Source: Oceanobacillus sojae
GTDB taxonomy: Bacteria > Bacillota > Bacilli > Bacillales > Amphibacillaceae
Length of the DNA stretch: 64,000 bases
NCBI RefSeq assembly: GCF_900162665.1
Contig: NZ_LT727812.1
Coordinates: 205,649-269,648 of the forward strand
Reading direction: 5' to 3'
A model generated the notes under the pieces. The model was given only the letters and a program-made list of their open reading frames with translations, made no database searches and was not told where the DNA came from. Of the stretch, positions 9,082 through 17,964 are shown one piece after another. The stretch's first letter is position 1, and every line of letters begins with the position of its first letter. Position numbers and translations under genes: made by a program.

Positions 9082-9154
9082 GGATAGTCGCCTCCCTCAC
9101 TTTACATCTTCATTATATGCATCTATCTTCCATGTGTCAAAGAGTATTCTCAAT

Positions 9155-9169
9155 TATTAATAATAATCA
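9155..9169 (-). promoter_or_regulatory. Candidate Fur/PerR box upstream of fur
   Basis: TGATTATTATTAATA on the minus strand matches about 12 of 15 positions of the 7-1-7 box TGATAATNATTATCA. It is 74 bp upstream of the fur start. The region is AT-rich, so chance matches are likely. Confidence 0.35.
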
Positions 9170-9262
9170 TTACAAACTAATATTGGTTATTATATTATAA
9201 ATGTAGTCTCTTAGCAAGATATAAGCAAATAAGGTAAAGTGATGGAAGGATTTATTCAATTA

Positions 9263-9907
9263 TTATCCATTATATCTTTTAATCCATTCTAACATTAGCG
9301 TATTGGACAGATAAGCTTCCATTAATGCTGCTAAAGCAGTAAATACCATTAAGATTGCAAAAATAATTAGCAACCGGATAAAAGGCGGCAGAATCTCCTG
9401 ATGATGATGCTTAAAAAATAATTTCTGCCATAAGCCTATAGAAAATATCATCGATACACTTCCAGCAATAATATAGATAGGTATAATTAATAGATTTTGA
9501 GGGGCAATGGATATAGCTGACAATAGTAGCCCTTGGCCCTGTAGCTGGCTTACCATAAATCCAACTGAAAAACCGACAACAAATCCTTTCATAAATACCA
9601 TAATCCAGATAATAGGAAGTCCAATCATGCTCAGTGCCAATAAAATCATAAAAGAAAGATACTTTATATGATATAGAAGGCTTCTAATAAAGATATCCTG
9701 CCGGCTGATCACTTCACCATCATTTGTCTGCTGCGTAAAAAAACGTTCTAAATAAAAGAATAAATTCTGTTTTTGCACAAAATCCATACTATTTACTAAG
9801 ATAGCTCCGAATACGATACCTGTCAGAAAAAGAATAATTGTAAATACATAAATCGTTGTATGGCGTTTTATATGCCCAATAATTAAATTATGAGAGGGAT
9901 TATACAT
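9263..9907 (-). CDS. spoIIM: Stage II sporulation protein M
   Basis: Polytopic membrane protein of the SpoIID-SpoIIM-SpoIIP complex that thins septal peptidoglycan and drives engulfment of the forespore. 214 residues with about five hydrophobic segments (near 18-40, 74-100, 105-125, 135-160, 175-200), N- and C-termini short. Strong AGGAGGATC Shine-Dalgarno. Position between nudF and fur matches B. subtilis. Confidence 0.92.
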   Translation of the reverse strand: MYNPSHNLIIGHIKRHTTIYVFTIILFLTGIVFGAILVNSMDFVQKQNLFFYLERFFTQQTNDGEVISRQDIFIRSLLYHIKYLSFMILLALSMIGLPIIWIMVFMKGFVVGFSVGFMVSQLQGQGLLLSAISIAPQNLLIIPIYIIAGSVSMIFSIGLWQKLFFKHHHQEILPPFIRLLIIFAILMVFTALAALMEAYLSNTLMLEWIKRYNG

Positions 9908-10038
9908 GTGGATCCTCCTGACTATAGTTCTTATACTACAATCTATGAGAACCCTACTTTAAACATACCTATTAATTTTATCTTTTAATAGAGCTTATAC
10001 ATATTAGCCATACTATGATTTTTTTAACGTTGTTCTTC

Positions 10039-10581
10039 TTATTTATTTAAAGCATGTAAATAAAGCACGGCGTAATTTGTTTTTGCGTCTTGAATACGCC
10101 CTTCTTCAACGAGTTTTTTTGCTTCTTCCAGCGTCACTTCCATAATTTCTACAAATTCATCATCGTCTCCGGCAGGCGGGTTTTCCATTTTAATTAAGTC
10201 GTTGGTGATGTAAACATATACCAGTTCATTAGCAAACCCCGGTGATGTGTAAAAGGATGTAACCTGCGATAGATTGGTGGTTGTATAGCCTGTTTCTTCT
10301 TCCAGTTCACGAACTGCAGCAGTTAATGGATTCTCGTTCTCTTCCAGCTTCCCTGCCGGAATTTCTATTAAAGTTCTTTCTAATGGTTTGCGATATTGTT
10401 CTACAAGTACAATTTTATTATCTGAAGTAATTGGAATTACTGCTACTGCTCCAGGGTGATATACAAGCTCTCTCTTAGCTGTTTCTCCATTCGGAAGCTT
10501 CACTTCATCCAGTTGAACATCTATAATATTTCCTTCAAATATTTTCTTGGTTGTAATTGTTTTTTCTTCAAAACGATGCAT
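10039..10581 (-). CDS. nudF: ADP-ribose pyrophosphatase (Nudix hydrolase)
   Basis: Hydrolyses ADP-ribose to AMP and ribose-5-phosphate. 180 residues. The Nudix box GKLEENENPLTAAVRELEEETGY fits GX5EX7REUXEEXGU, near residues 76-98. ADP-ribose-pyrophosphatase-type residues include YRKPLERTLIEIPAG before the box and a conserved proline after it (YTSPGF). Adjacent to spoIIM as in B. subtilis. Confidence 0.93.
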   Translation of the reverse strand: MHRFEEKTITTKKIFEGNIIDVQLDEVKLPNGETAKRELVYHPGAVAVIPITSDNKIVLVEQYRKPLERTLIEIPAGKLEENENPLTAAVRELEEETGYTTTNLSQVTSFYTSPGFANELVYVYITNDLIKMENPPAGDDDEFVEIMEVTLEEAKKLVEEGRIQDAKTNYAVLYLHALNK

Positions 10582-10878
10582 GTCTCCATCTCCACCTTTT
10601 TATAAATTATTACAGATATCCATTCAAAAAGCTTCCGTGGAAGGAAGTTTCATTTTTGTCTATCCTCATATTGATTCTAATTCGCTATGCTCTATTGTAG
10701 CAAGTCCATACTAATTTTTCTTCTGATTTGTTTTATTTTTTCACTCAACTTTTGTATCTAAAAACTATTTGTGTTATTACGAACAAATATAGACGTTTCT
10801 TCATTATGTATATTAATTGTATTCTTTTCCATCTGCCTCTACAATATAGGCATACGTAATTCATAGAGGAGGAATAAC

Positions 10879-11799
10879 ATGAAGAAACGGCAGCTTGGTA
10901 CAAGCAATATTGAAATCTCTGATTTAACACTTGGCTGTATGTCCCTGGGAACGAATGCGGAGCAAGGTAAAAAAATGATTGATTATGCTTTAGATAAAGG
11001 GGTTAATCACCTGGATACGGCAGACCTTTATAATTTTGGTGAAAATGAAAAAATTGTTGGAGAAGCGATTAAACACCGCAGATCTGATGTTGTTGTTACA
11101 ACAAAAGTCGGAAATCATTTCCAGGAAGGAAAGGATGACTGGTTCTGGGATCCATCGAAAAAATATATCCATGAAGCTGTCCGTAATAGCTTACAAAGAT
11201 TAAATACAGATTATATCGATGTGTATATGCTGCATGGCGGTACATTAGATGACCCTGTCAGCGAAACAATTGAAGCTTTTGAAGAATTAAAAAAAGATGG
11301 TTTAATCCGCACATATGGAATTTCCTCTATTCGGCCTAATGTCGTCCGTGAATATGCAATCCGGTCTTCTATCGATGTTTTAATGACACAATTCAGTCTC
11401 TTAGACAGACGGCCGGAAGAAGCGATTTTACCTATTGCAGAGGAAAATCAAATCAGTGTCGTTGTCCGCGGACCGCTTGCTAAAGGGCTGCTGAGCAATA
11501 AAGCTGATGAAGTACTCGATAAAAAAGGACAAGATGGATATCTTGATTATTCTTACAATGAATTAAAGTCACTTTACTATGAGCTCGAACAGGCATTACC
11601 TGACAGCTCTCTCCAACAATTAGCAATGTACTATGTTGCCAATCATCCTGCTGTTACATCAACAGTATTTGGAGCAAGTTCATTCGAACAATTAGAACAG
11701 AATATTGCTGTCCACCAATCCATCAATGAAATCACTGACGCTGCCTATCCTATTCTGCAACAGCTGACAAAAGCTGCCCAATATGAGCAGCACCGTTAG
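10879..11799 (+). CDS. yqkF: Aldo/keto reductase (YqkF-like)
   Basis: NADPH-dependent oxidoreductase of 306 residues. The (beta/alpha)8 signature starts with LGTSNIEISDLTLGCMSLGT, the catalytic Asp-Tyr pair is in HLDTADLYNFGENEKIVG, the catalytic lysine in TTKVG and the histidine in YMLHGG. The cofactor-binding end includes STVFGASS. Gene symbol given from its place next to nudF; the natural substrate is unknown. GAGGAGGA Shine-Dalgarno. Confidence 0.85.
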   Translation: MKKRQLGTSNIEISDLTLGCMSLGTNAEQGKKMIDYALDKGVNHLDTADLYNFGENEKIVGEAIKHRRSDVVVTTKVGNHFQEGKDDWFWDPSKKYIHEAVRNSLQRLNTDYIDVYMLHGGTLDDPVSETIEAFEELKKDGLIRTYGISSIRPNVVREYAIRSSIDVLMTQFSLLDRRPEEAILPIAEENQISVVVRGPLAKGLLSNKADEVLDKKGQDGYLDYSYNELKSLYYELEQALPDSSLQQLAMYYVANHPAVTSTVFGASSFEQLEQNIAVHQSINEITDAAYPILQQLTKAAQYEQHR

Positions 11800-11836
11800 A
11801 ATGAATAATATTCCAGTCACTCTGAGAACGGAAGAT

Positions 11837-11889
11837 TAAAAAAAACCGGTCAGCTTCAGAAAGGCATTATTGTCCTTTTGAAGCTGACC
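11837..11889 (-). terminator. Terminator of yqjQ
   Basis: GGTCAGCTTC (11848-11857) pairs with GAAGCTGACC (11880-11889). On the minus strand a T8 run follows. It may also limit read-through from the converging aldo-keto reductase gene. Confidence 0.85.
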
Positions 11890-11912
11890 TCGTTTAAAAA
11901 AGAAACACGTCA

Positions 11913-12719
11913 TTATTTTTTATCAAATTGAGATTTTAAAGCTTTTTCCATTAATTCCGGAAATAAGCGGTACAATATACTTCCGGTCTCCATCCACCAT
12001 GGCATATTAATTTCTCTTCTTTTTGTAAATAAAGAATGAACTACTTTAGATGCAACTTTTTCAGGCTGAAGCATATATTTTTCTACATTCTGTTGATATT
12101 TACCATCCTTATCCGCCATCTCAAAAAAGTTTGTCTTTACAGGACCAAGATTTACAGAAGTAACCGTCAGACTGCTTTCTCTGGTCTCCTGCCTGAGCAC
12201 ATTCGTAAAGCCCAGCATGGCATGTTTGGAAGCGACATAGCCTGCAGCTTTGGGAGTTGGTAATTTTGCAGCCTGAGAGACAATATTTATGATATGTGAT
12301 CTCCCCTTAAACTGCAGAAAGTGCGGCAGAAACGCTTTTGCATATTGAATACCTGCTAAAACGTTCACCTGAAACATTTCCTCTAACTCTTTCATATCTA
12401 TTTCCTCTACCTTCTCAAATACACCGAATCCTGCATTATTAATTAATCCGTGAACGCGCTTCTCTGTTTCCATTATTTCATTAATTTGTTTATCAATAGC
12501 TTCTCTTGAAAACGTTTCAATCGGGTAGACCTTGCAAAGGCCGTTATTCCTCTCTATTTCATCAGCTAATTCTTCCAGTAATTCTCTTGATCTGGCTATC
12601 AGGATAGGTATACCGCCATGAGCAGCGATTTCCTTGGCAATCTCTCTTCCTATCCCTTTAGATGCGCCGGTAATAATAATTTTTTTCTCATTTACAGCAC
12701 GATTTCTTCCTATTTTCAT
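11913..12719 (-). CDS. yqjQ: Short-chain dehydrogenase/reductase (YqjQ-like)
   Basis: Classical SDR of 268 residues with TGASKGIG (18-25), NNAGFG, a serine in NIVSQAAK and the active YVASK pair. The C-terminal helix-rich tail (PWWMETGSILYRLFPELMEKAL) may sit at the membrane, as in DltE/YqjQ-type enzymes. The symbol rests on similarity of location to B. subtilis. Substrate unknown. AAGGGT lies ahead of the ATG. Confidence 0.75.
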   Translation of the reverse strand: MKIGRNRAVNEKKIIITGASKGIGREIAKEIAAHGGIPILIARSRELLEELADEIERNNGLCKVYPIETFSREAIDKQINEIMETEKRVHGLINNAGFGVFEKVEEIDMKELEEMFQVNVLAGIQYAKAFLPHFLQFKGRSHIINIVSQAAKLPTPKAAGYVASKHAMLGFTNVLRQETRESSLTVTSVNLGPVKTNFFEMADKDGKYQQNVEKYMLQPEKVASKVVHSLFTKRREINMPWWMETGSILYRLFPELMEKALKSQFDKK

Positions 12720-12857
12720 AATTATCGACCCTTACTACATATAATTATTTAAGTGGACATACTATAACTATTGTACAACGAATCAATTACCCCGTACACC
12801 TGTTTAAACATTGACTTATAAACAAAAATCTAACACAATGAAGTTGGGGGTGAGACC

Positions 12858-13601
12858 ATGACATCCATTATCGCACACCGGGGAGCAAGCCGATATGCCC
12901 CTGAAAACAGTTTCCCTGCATTTAAGCTTGCATACGAAATGAAAGCAGATGGAATTGAAACAGATGTACAATTAACCAAAGACAATATTCCTGTCCTTTT
13001 TCATGACGAAAGCCTGAAACGGATTTTTGGAGAAAAAGGCTGGGTTAATCAATATACACTGGAGCAATTAAAACAACTGGATATGGGAAAATCTTTTCAT
13101 CCCAAATTTACAGGAACAAGAATTTTATCTTTAGAGGAATTTCTTGCCTGGATAAAAGATACACCATTAATGCTTCATTTAGAATTGAAAAATAATAAAA
13201 TGGAATATAAGAATCTGGAGGAAATTACATATCAGCTAATCGAACAATATCAGATGTCAGATAGAACATATTTCTCTACATTCTCTGACGCAAGTATAAC
13301 GCGTCTGGCAAGCTTTAAAGAGATTTCAAATATTGGCTGGTTAACTAAGCGGATCAGAAGGGATTTATTAGCATATGCTCTATCAATCGGAGCAACAGCT
13401 ATTCATATAAAGCATACTCTTTTGCGGCAGCGTCTTGTAAATGAGGCCTTAAAAAGCGAGATTCCTATACGGGTTTACACAGTCAATTCATCCCGTCTTT
13501 TAAACAGGTGCTTTTCATATAAAATAGACAGCATATTTACAGATGTTCCTGACAAAGCATTTGCTGCACGGAAAAAATTATATCGCAGTTTTTTAATTTA
13601 A
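12858..13601 (+). CDS. Glycerophosphodiester phosphodiesterase family protein
   Basis: GDPD-fold hydrolase of glycerophosphodiesters, 247 residues and cytoplasmic (no signal peptide). The catalytic His and metal ligands are visible: IAHRGASRYAPENS at 5-18, GIETDVQLTKDNIPVLFHDESL at about 32-53 with the second histidine, and LELK near residue 112. The end has the family's FTDVPDKA. It stands between yqjQ and rnz on the opposite strand to yqjQ. Confidence 0.88.
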   Translation: MTSIIAHRGASRYAPENSFPAFKLAYEMKADGIETDVQLTKDNIPVLFHDESLKRIFGEKGWVNQYTLEQLKQLDMGKSFHPKFTGTRILSLEEFLAWIKDTPLMLHLELKNNKMEYKNLEEITYQLIEQYQMSDRTYFSTFSDASITRLASFKEISNIGWLTKRIRRDLLAYALSIGATAIHIKHTLLRQRLVNEALKSEIPIRVYTVNSSRLLNRCFSYKIDSIFTDVPDKAFAARKKLYRSFLI

Positions 13602-13701
13602 AAAGGGACAATTATCAATTTTTAGCCTTATACATTGATGATTGATGCGTATTTGGGTAAAATCTTTAATTATAATATTATATATAGGGTGAGATGGTAA
13701 C

Positions 13702-14619
13702 ATGGAAATTACTTTCTTAGGCACTGGAGCCGGACTTCCTTCTAAAGAAAGGAATGTAACAGCGATTGTGCTGAGTATGCTGCAGGAGCTAAATGAAGTT
13801 TGGCTGTTTGATTGTGGGGAAGCTACACAGCATCAGCTGCTTCGGACAAAAATTAAACCAGGAAAAATAAATAAAATATTTCTTACCCATATGCATGGAG
13901 ATCATATTTATGGATTGCCGGGATTCTTAAGCAGCAGATCTTTTCAGGCTGGTACGGATAAACCGATGACTGTTTATGGTCCTGAAGGAATAAAGGACTT
14001 TATTGAATATGCTTTAAAGCTAAGTCATACCCATTTAACTTATCCTCTTACAATCATTGAAATAAATGAAGGATTATTATTTGAAACAGAAGCAATCGAA
14101 GTACATGCAAAAAAACTTGCACATGGTATACCAAGCTTTGGTTTTCGCATTGTTGAAAAAGATAAACCAGGTGAGCTGCTAGTTGAAAAATTAAAAGAAA
14201 AAGGTATCCGTCCTGGTCCAATTTACGGGGAGATAAAAGAAAAACCTGCTGTCACTCTTAAAGATGGCAGTGTTATTCATCAAAAAGATTTTATCGGGCC
14301 CCCTAAAAAAGGCAGGATTATTTCTATTCTTGGTGATACAACCTATCAGACAGCCCATGAAGAATTTGTTAAAAACAGTGATTTGTTAATTCATGAAGCA
14401 ACTTTTGCTGCTGATAAAGAAACACTCGCAAAGAACTATTTTCATTCAACAACTATACAAGCTGCAAAATTAGCGGTTGACGCCAGCTGTAAACAATTAA
14501 TTTTGACACATATATCTTCAAGGTATCAATTTTCTGAAATGGATGCGTTTCTTGAAGAAGCAAGAGAAGTGTTTTCGAATACCTCTATTGCAAGCGACTT
14601 TAGTGTGTTTCAATTATAG
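13702..14619 (+). CDS. rnz: Ribonuclease Z
   Basis: tRNA 3'-end endonuclease that cuts precursors lacking an encoded CCA. Metallo-beta-lactamase fold of 305 residues. The zinc motif [13 protein letters not shown] lies near residues 62-74, with [17 protein letters not shown] at the N-terminus, LGDTTYQ later, HEATFA and the final HIS motif (LTHISSRY). Length and all ligands normal. GGGTGAGATGG precedes the ATG. Confidence 0.95.
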   Translation: MEITFLGTGAGLPSKERNVTAIVLSMLQELNEVWLFDCGEATQHQLLRTKIKPGKINKIFLTHMHGDHIYGLPGFLSSRSFQAGTDKPMTVYGPEGIKDFIEYALKLSHTHLTYPLTIIEINEGLLFETEAIEVHAKKLAHGIPSFGFRIVEKDKPGELLVEKLKEKGIRPGPIYGEIKEKPAVTLKDGSVIHQKDFIGPPKKGRIISILGDTTYQTAHEEFVKNSDLLIHEATFAADKETLAKNYFHSTTIQAAKLAVDASCKQLILTHISSRYQFSEMDAFLEEAREVFSNTSIASDFSVFQL

Positions 14620-14625
14620 TTTGAA

Positions 14626-14760
14626 GTGCGTGTTGAAAAAGACTGATAAAAAGACCGAAAAGTTTGAGGCAATGCTGCGTATGCACTTAAATAAGGGAGC
14701 ACACTTAGTAAAAGACCTTTCATGAAGTGTCACTTTTATTAGACTTTTTGAACATCCTCT
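14626..14760 (+). repeat. TIR-bearing small intergenic repeat
   Basis: About 135 bp whose ends form an inverted repeat: TGTTGAAAAAGACTGATAAAA (from 14631) against the reverse complement of TTTTATTAGACTTTTTGAACA (to 14754), about 18 of 21 matching. An internal region has no convincing gene. Its outer end recurs at 1318, 21077, 49128 and 51498. Structure is that of a miniature non-autonomous element or mobile intergenic repeat; no target-site duplication is plain. Confidence 0.6.
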
Positions 14761-14788
14761 GGAAGGAAGAAAGGGAGAGACAGATTTG

Positions 14789-16168
14789 ATGACCTTACAA
14801 GAAAACTATCAACAAATCGTTGATGATCACCGGAAGTATGTTGAGCAAGGAAATACGGTTGATTATACATTTCGTAAACATCAATTAGAAAAAATTAAAA
14901 AAATACTTAAAGACTATGAAACTGAAATATATGATGTACTAAAAAAAGATTTGAATAAACCAGATCATGAAATTATCACTACGGAGATAGGTATTATTCA
15001 TACTGAATTAGAATTTGCAATCAAAAATCTCCGTTATTGGATGCAGCCTGAAAAAGTTGCTTCTCCATTAACTCATAAAGGCTCTAAAAGCTATATTATG
15101 AAAGAGCCGCTCGGTGTTGTACTGGTGATATCGCCATGGAACTATCCTTTACAATTATCCCTGGTACCGGTTATTGGAGCAATCGCAGCCGGCAACTCAG
15201 TAGTATTAAAGCCTTCTGAGCATGCTCCACATACCTCTGATCTACTTGCCAGAATGATAGAAGAGAATTTTGATCCATCTTATTTCTCTGTTATTCAGGG
15301 TGCTGTTGAAGAGACGACTGAGCTGTTAAAACAGCGATTTGATCATATTTTCTTCACTGGAGGAAGTGCTGTTGGAAAAATCGTTATGCGTGCTGCAAGC
15401 GAGCATTTGACACCAGTCACATTAGAGCTCGGCGGGAAAAGTCCTGCCATTGTCGATGAAGATGCAAATATTCAAATTGCCGCAAAACGGATTGTATGGG
15501 GAAAATATACAAATGCCGGACAAACCTGTGTTGCTCCAGACTATTTATTAGTACAGGAGTCCGTTAAATTCAAACTGCTGAAAGCAATGAAAAAACAGAT
15601 CAAATCCATATTCGGCAAGAATTTAAGCCAGGGTGCAAATTTTTCGAAGATTATTAATGAAAATCATTTTAAACGTTTAGTTGCATTCCTGAATGAGGAT
15701 CATATTGTACATGGCGGAGAATATAATCAGGAAGAACTGATTATTGAGCCGACCATTCTTGATAAGATTGATTGGGATGATCCAATTATGCAGGAAGAGA
15801 TATTTGGGCCCATTCTGCCGGTACTGCAATTTGAAAATATTGAGGATGCTCTCTCACTGATTAAATCGAAGGAAAAACCATTGGCTCTATATTATTTTGG
15901 TGAAAATCCAAGAATGCAGTCTCAAGTAATGGAATACGTTTCGTTTGGCGGCGGTGCTATCAATGATACATTCTTCCATTTAGCAAATCCGCATCTTCCA
16001 TTTGGCGGTGTCGGACAAAGCGGTCTGGGAAATTATCATGGAAAAGCCAGCTTTGATATTTTTTCACATCAGAAAAGTGTTTTAAAACAGACCACAAAAT
16101 TCGATTTTCCGTTCCGTTATACAGGCGGTACGGTTTCATCAAATATATTGAAGAAATTCCTGTCATAA
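14789..16168 (+). CDS. Aldehyde dehydrogenase (NAD(P)-dependent)
   Basis: Class-3-type aldehyde dehydrogenase that oxidises (fatty) aldehydes to acids. 459 residues. NAD-binding GGSAVGK, PWNYPLQL, catalytic general-base region VTLELGGKSP (Glu near 209), the nucleophilic Cys in NAGQTCVAPDY, and the C-terminal EEIFGPILPV and FGGVGQSG motifs are present. The start is the ATG at 14789, 9 bases past GGGAGAG; an adjoining TTG is less likely. Similar to ywdH-type genes. It forms no operon, since a terminator follows at once. Confidence 0.92.
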   Translation: MTLQENYQQIVDDHRKYVEQGNTVDYTFRKHQLEKIKKILKDYETEIYDVLKKDLNKPDHEIITTEIGIIHTELEFAIKNLRYWMQPEKVASPLTHKGSKSYIMKEPLGVVLVISPWNYPLQLSLVPVIGAIAAGNSVVLKPSEHAPHTSDLLARMIEENFDPSYFSVIQGAVEETTELLKQRFDHIFFTGGSAVGKIVMRAASEHLTPVTLELGGKSPAIVDEDANIQIAAKRIVWGKYTNAGQTCVAPDYLLVQESVKFKLLKAMKKQIKSIFGKNLSQGANFSKIINENHFKRLVAFLNEDHIVHGGEYNQEELIIEPTILDKIDWDDPIMQEEIFGPILPVLQFENIEDALSLIKSKEKPLALYYFGENPRMQSQVMEYVSFGGGAINDTFFHLANPHLPFGGVGQSGLGNYHGKASFDIFSHQKSVLKQTTKFDFPFRYTGGTVSSNILKKFLS

Positions 16169-16173
16169 GAAAT

Positions 16174-16225
16174 AAAAAGCCATGATTTTACATCTATTAA
16201 ATCAGAAGTAAAATCATGGCTTTTT
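16174..16225. terminator. Bidirectional terminator overlapping the dinB stop codon
   Basis: A perfect 18-bp stem (16174-16191 with 16208-16225) with T-runs on both strands. On the minus strand the 5' arm includes the last codons and the TGA of dinB (16214-16216). Confidence 0.88.
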
Positions 16226-17467
16226 ATAATCGTCTAAAAAATCCTTTTGAAAGCTTGTTCGCGGCTGCTGTTCTTTATCCTTCTCATTATTCAGGGATAG
16301 AAATACATTCTTGCCATATTTATCTGTCAATTGTTCCATTGTTTCATACAGCTTTTCTTTCTTTACATTATCACGGTAGGTAAACAAGTCAAGCTGCTCC
16401 CCTACTTGCCGCTTCTCTTCTAAATTTTGTAAAGAAACGCCCAATAGCCGGACCGGCTCTTCGTTCCAATGTTTTTTTAATAATTCTTTCGCTACAAAAA
16501 GGATATCCTTTTTCTCATCAATATATTTTTGTAATGTTTTGCTGCGTGTAATCGTTTGGTGGTTATGAAAACGAATCATCAGCTGAACGCTTTTTCCTGT
16601 CGCACTCTTTCTTTTTACTCTTTTAGCTACATTTTCAACGAGGTGGTCCAGCAGCTGATGCAGTTCATCCCAATCTGTGGAATCATGCGCTAAGGTTTGT
16701 GAGCTGCCGATACTTTTAAAATCATGCACTGCTTCCGGATCAACCGGCCGATAATCTATCCCATTGGCAAGATTCTTTAATCTTTCACCATTCACACCTA
16801 ATAATTGCTTTAAGGAATAAACATCATGTGCAGCCAGGTCACCAATCGTATGAATAGATACTTTCTTTAATTTTTCAGCTGTTTTTGCTCCGATCCCGTG
16901 CATCTCTTCAATTGGGAGCGGCCATAGTGTCAATGCTAATTCACGCTTGCGCAGAATCGTTATTCCTAACGGCTTCTTCATATCTGATGCCATTTTTGCC
17001 AAAAATTTATTCGGTGCAATACCGAGACTGCATGGAATATCCAGCTCTCTTAAAATCCTCTGTTGAAGATAGCCAGCAATTTCTATGGGAGTACCCAGCT
17101 CTTTTGTATCTGTAATGTCCAAATATCCTTCATCAATTGAAACTGGCTGGACTAACGGTGTAATCTCAGAAAGCATCTTAAAAATAGCGCGGGATGCTTC
17201 CCGGTATCTGTCAAAATTAGGCCGCATCAATAATAAATCAGGGCATAGTTTCTTTGCCTGCCAAACCGGCATGGTTGTTTTAACACCCTTTGCCCTCGCC
17301 TCATAGCTGCTCGTTACAATAATGCCTTTGCGTTCTTCCGGATTTCCGGCTATGGCAATCGGCTTTCCCTTTAATTCCGGATTATGTGCCATTTCTACAG
17401 ATGCGTAGAAACAGTTCATATCAATATGAAAGATTACGCGTCCCTTTGAATTTGCAGAATGAGCCAT
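16214..17467 (-). CDS. dinB: DNA polymerase IV (DinB/YqjH-type Y-family polymerase)
   Basis: Error-prone translesion DNA polymerase. Carboxylate triad residues are in FHIDMNCFYASVE (Asp near 16), then the SIDEGYLDIT Asp-Glu pair, with the fidelity-loop region ending in the little-finger domain. The EQLDLF motif near residue 365 resembles a beta-clamp-binding pentamer (QLDLF). The start is the ATG at 17467 with AGGGGTGG ahead; a GTG 9 bases earlier is also open. Corresponds to yqjH. The gene ends inside a terminator. Confidence 0.93.
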   Translation of the reverse strand: MAHSANSKGRVIFHIDMNCFYASVEMAHNPELKGKPIAIAGNPEERKGIIVTSSYEARAKGVKTTMPVWQAKKLCPDLLLMRPNFDRYREASRAIFKMLSEITPLVQPVSIDEGYLDITDTKELGTPIEIAGYLQQRILRELDIPCSLGIAPNKFLAKMASDMKKPLGITILRKRELALTLWPLPIEEMHGIGAKTAEKLKKVSIHTIGDLAAHDVYSLKQLLGVNGERLKNLANGIDYRPVDPEAVHDFKSIGSSQTLAHDSTDWDELHQLLDHLVENVAKRVKRKSATGKSVQLMIRFHNHQTITRSKTLQKYIDEKKDILFVAKELLKKHWNEEPVRLLGVSLQNLEEKRQVGEQLDLFTYRDNVKKEKLYETMEQLTDKYGKNVFLSLNNEKDKEQQPRTSFQKDFLDDYKKP

Positions 17468-17537
17468 GTTACCCACCCCTATTCTATAAAAAAAGTCAAG
17501 AAAATCGCTTGGTCTTTAAAATACTGGTGTTCTAGCC

Positions 17538-17665
17538 AAGGAGATGTCCGCTGCGGGAAGTCGCTTTCCGCGGGCAACGCCTCAGCCTCCTCGAAAGAAG
17601 TACACTTTCTGTGGGGTCTTCACCTGTTGCTTTTCCCGCAGGAGTCGACTTCCCTCCGCTCCCAT
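17538..17665 (-). repeat. GC-rich intergenic repeat, copy 1 (inverted)
   Basis: A GC-rich sequence in an otherwise AT-rich genome. On the minus strand it reads GACTCCTGCGGGAA, then GACCCCACAG, CGAGGAGGCTGAG and CCCGCGGAAAGCGACTTCCC. It is itself partly palindromic at its ends. It is homologous in reverse orientation to the copy at 17719-17851. I recall like sequences between genes in many Bacillaceae, but have no firm name. Confidence 0.75.
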
Positions 17666-17718
17666 CTTTGAAGAAATATGTTTCATTTGCTTTCTTTTAA
17701 AGAAATGAAGCTGATTCT

Positions 17719-17851
17719 AGCGGAAGAAATACACGGAGACTCCTGTGGGAATGCGCAGTGGGAAGACCCCGCAGGAAAAAAGTGCTCTTCTTTTTTTCGA
17801 GGAGGCTGAGCTCAAGCCCACGGAAAGCGTAGTGTATTTCTGGAGCGGCTA
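17719..17851 (+). repeat. GC-rich intergenic repeat, copy 2 (direct)
   Basis: Shares GAGACTCCTGTGGGAA, GAAGACCCCGCAGGAA, TCGAGGAGGCTGAG and CCACGGAAAGCG with copy 1 in the opposite orientation. The two form a head-to-head pair about 54 bp apart that fills most of the dinB-yqjE gap. It holds no credible gene. Confidence 0.75.
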
Positions 17852-17880
17852 TCCTCAACATTTTATACTTTCCTACTCTT

Positions 17881-17918
17881 TAAAAAAGAGAACACACTCC
17901 ATCATGGAATGCGTTCTC
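17881..17918 (-). terminator. Terminator of the M20 peptidase gene
   Basis: GAGAACGCATTCCAT (minus) pairs with the opposite arm ending GTTCTC, then T6. It begins 46 bp past the stop. Confidence 0.8.
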
Positions 17919-17964
17919 CTTCTTGTTTCCGCAGAAAGCCGCTCCAGGAATGGAAGCTTTGATC

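Noticed and set aside
14620-14725. Short coding frame after rnz
   Set aside because: It overlaps the repeat element and the end of rnz, and has no ribosome site or known motif.
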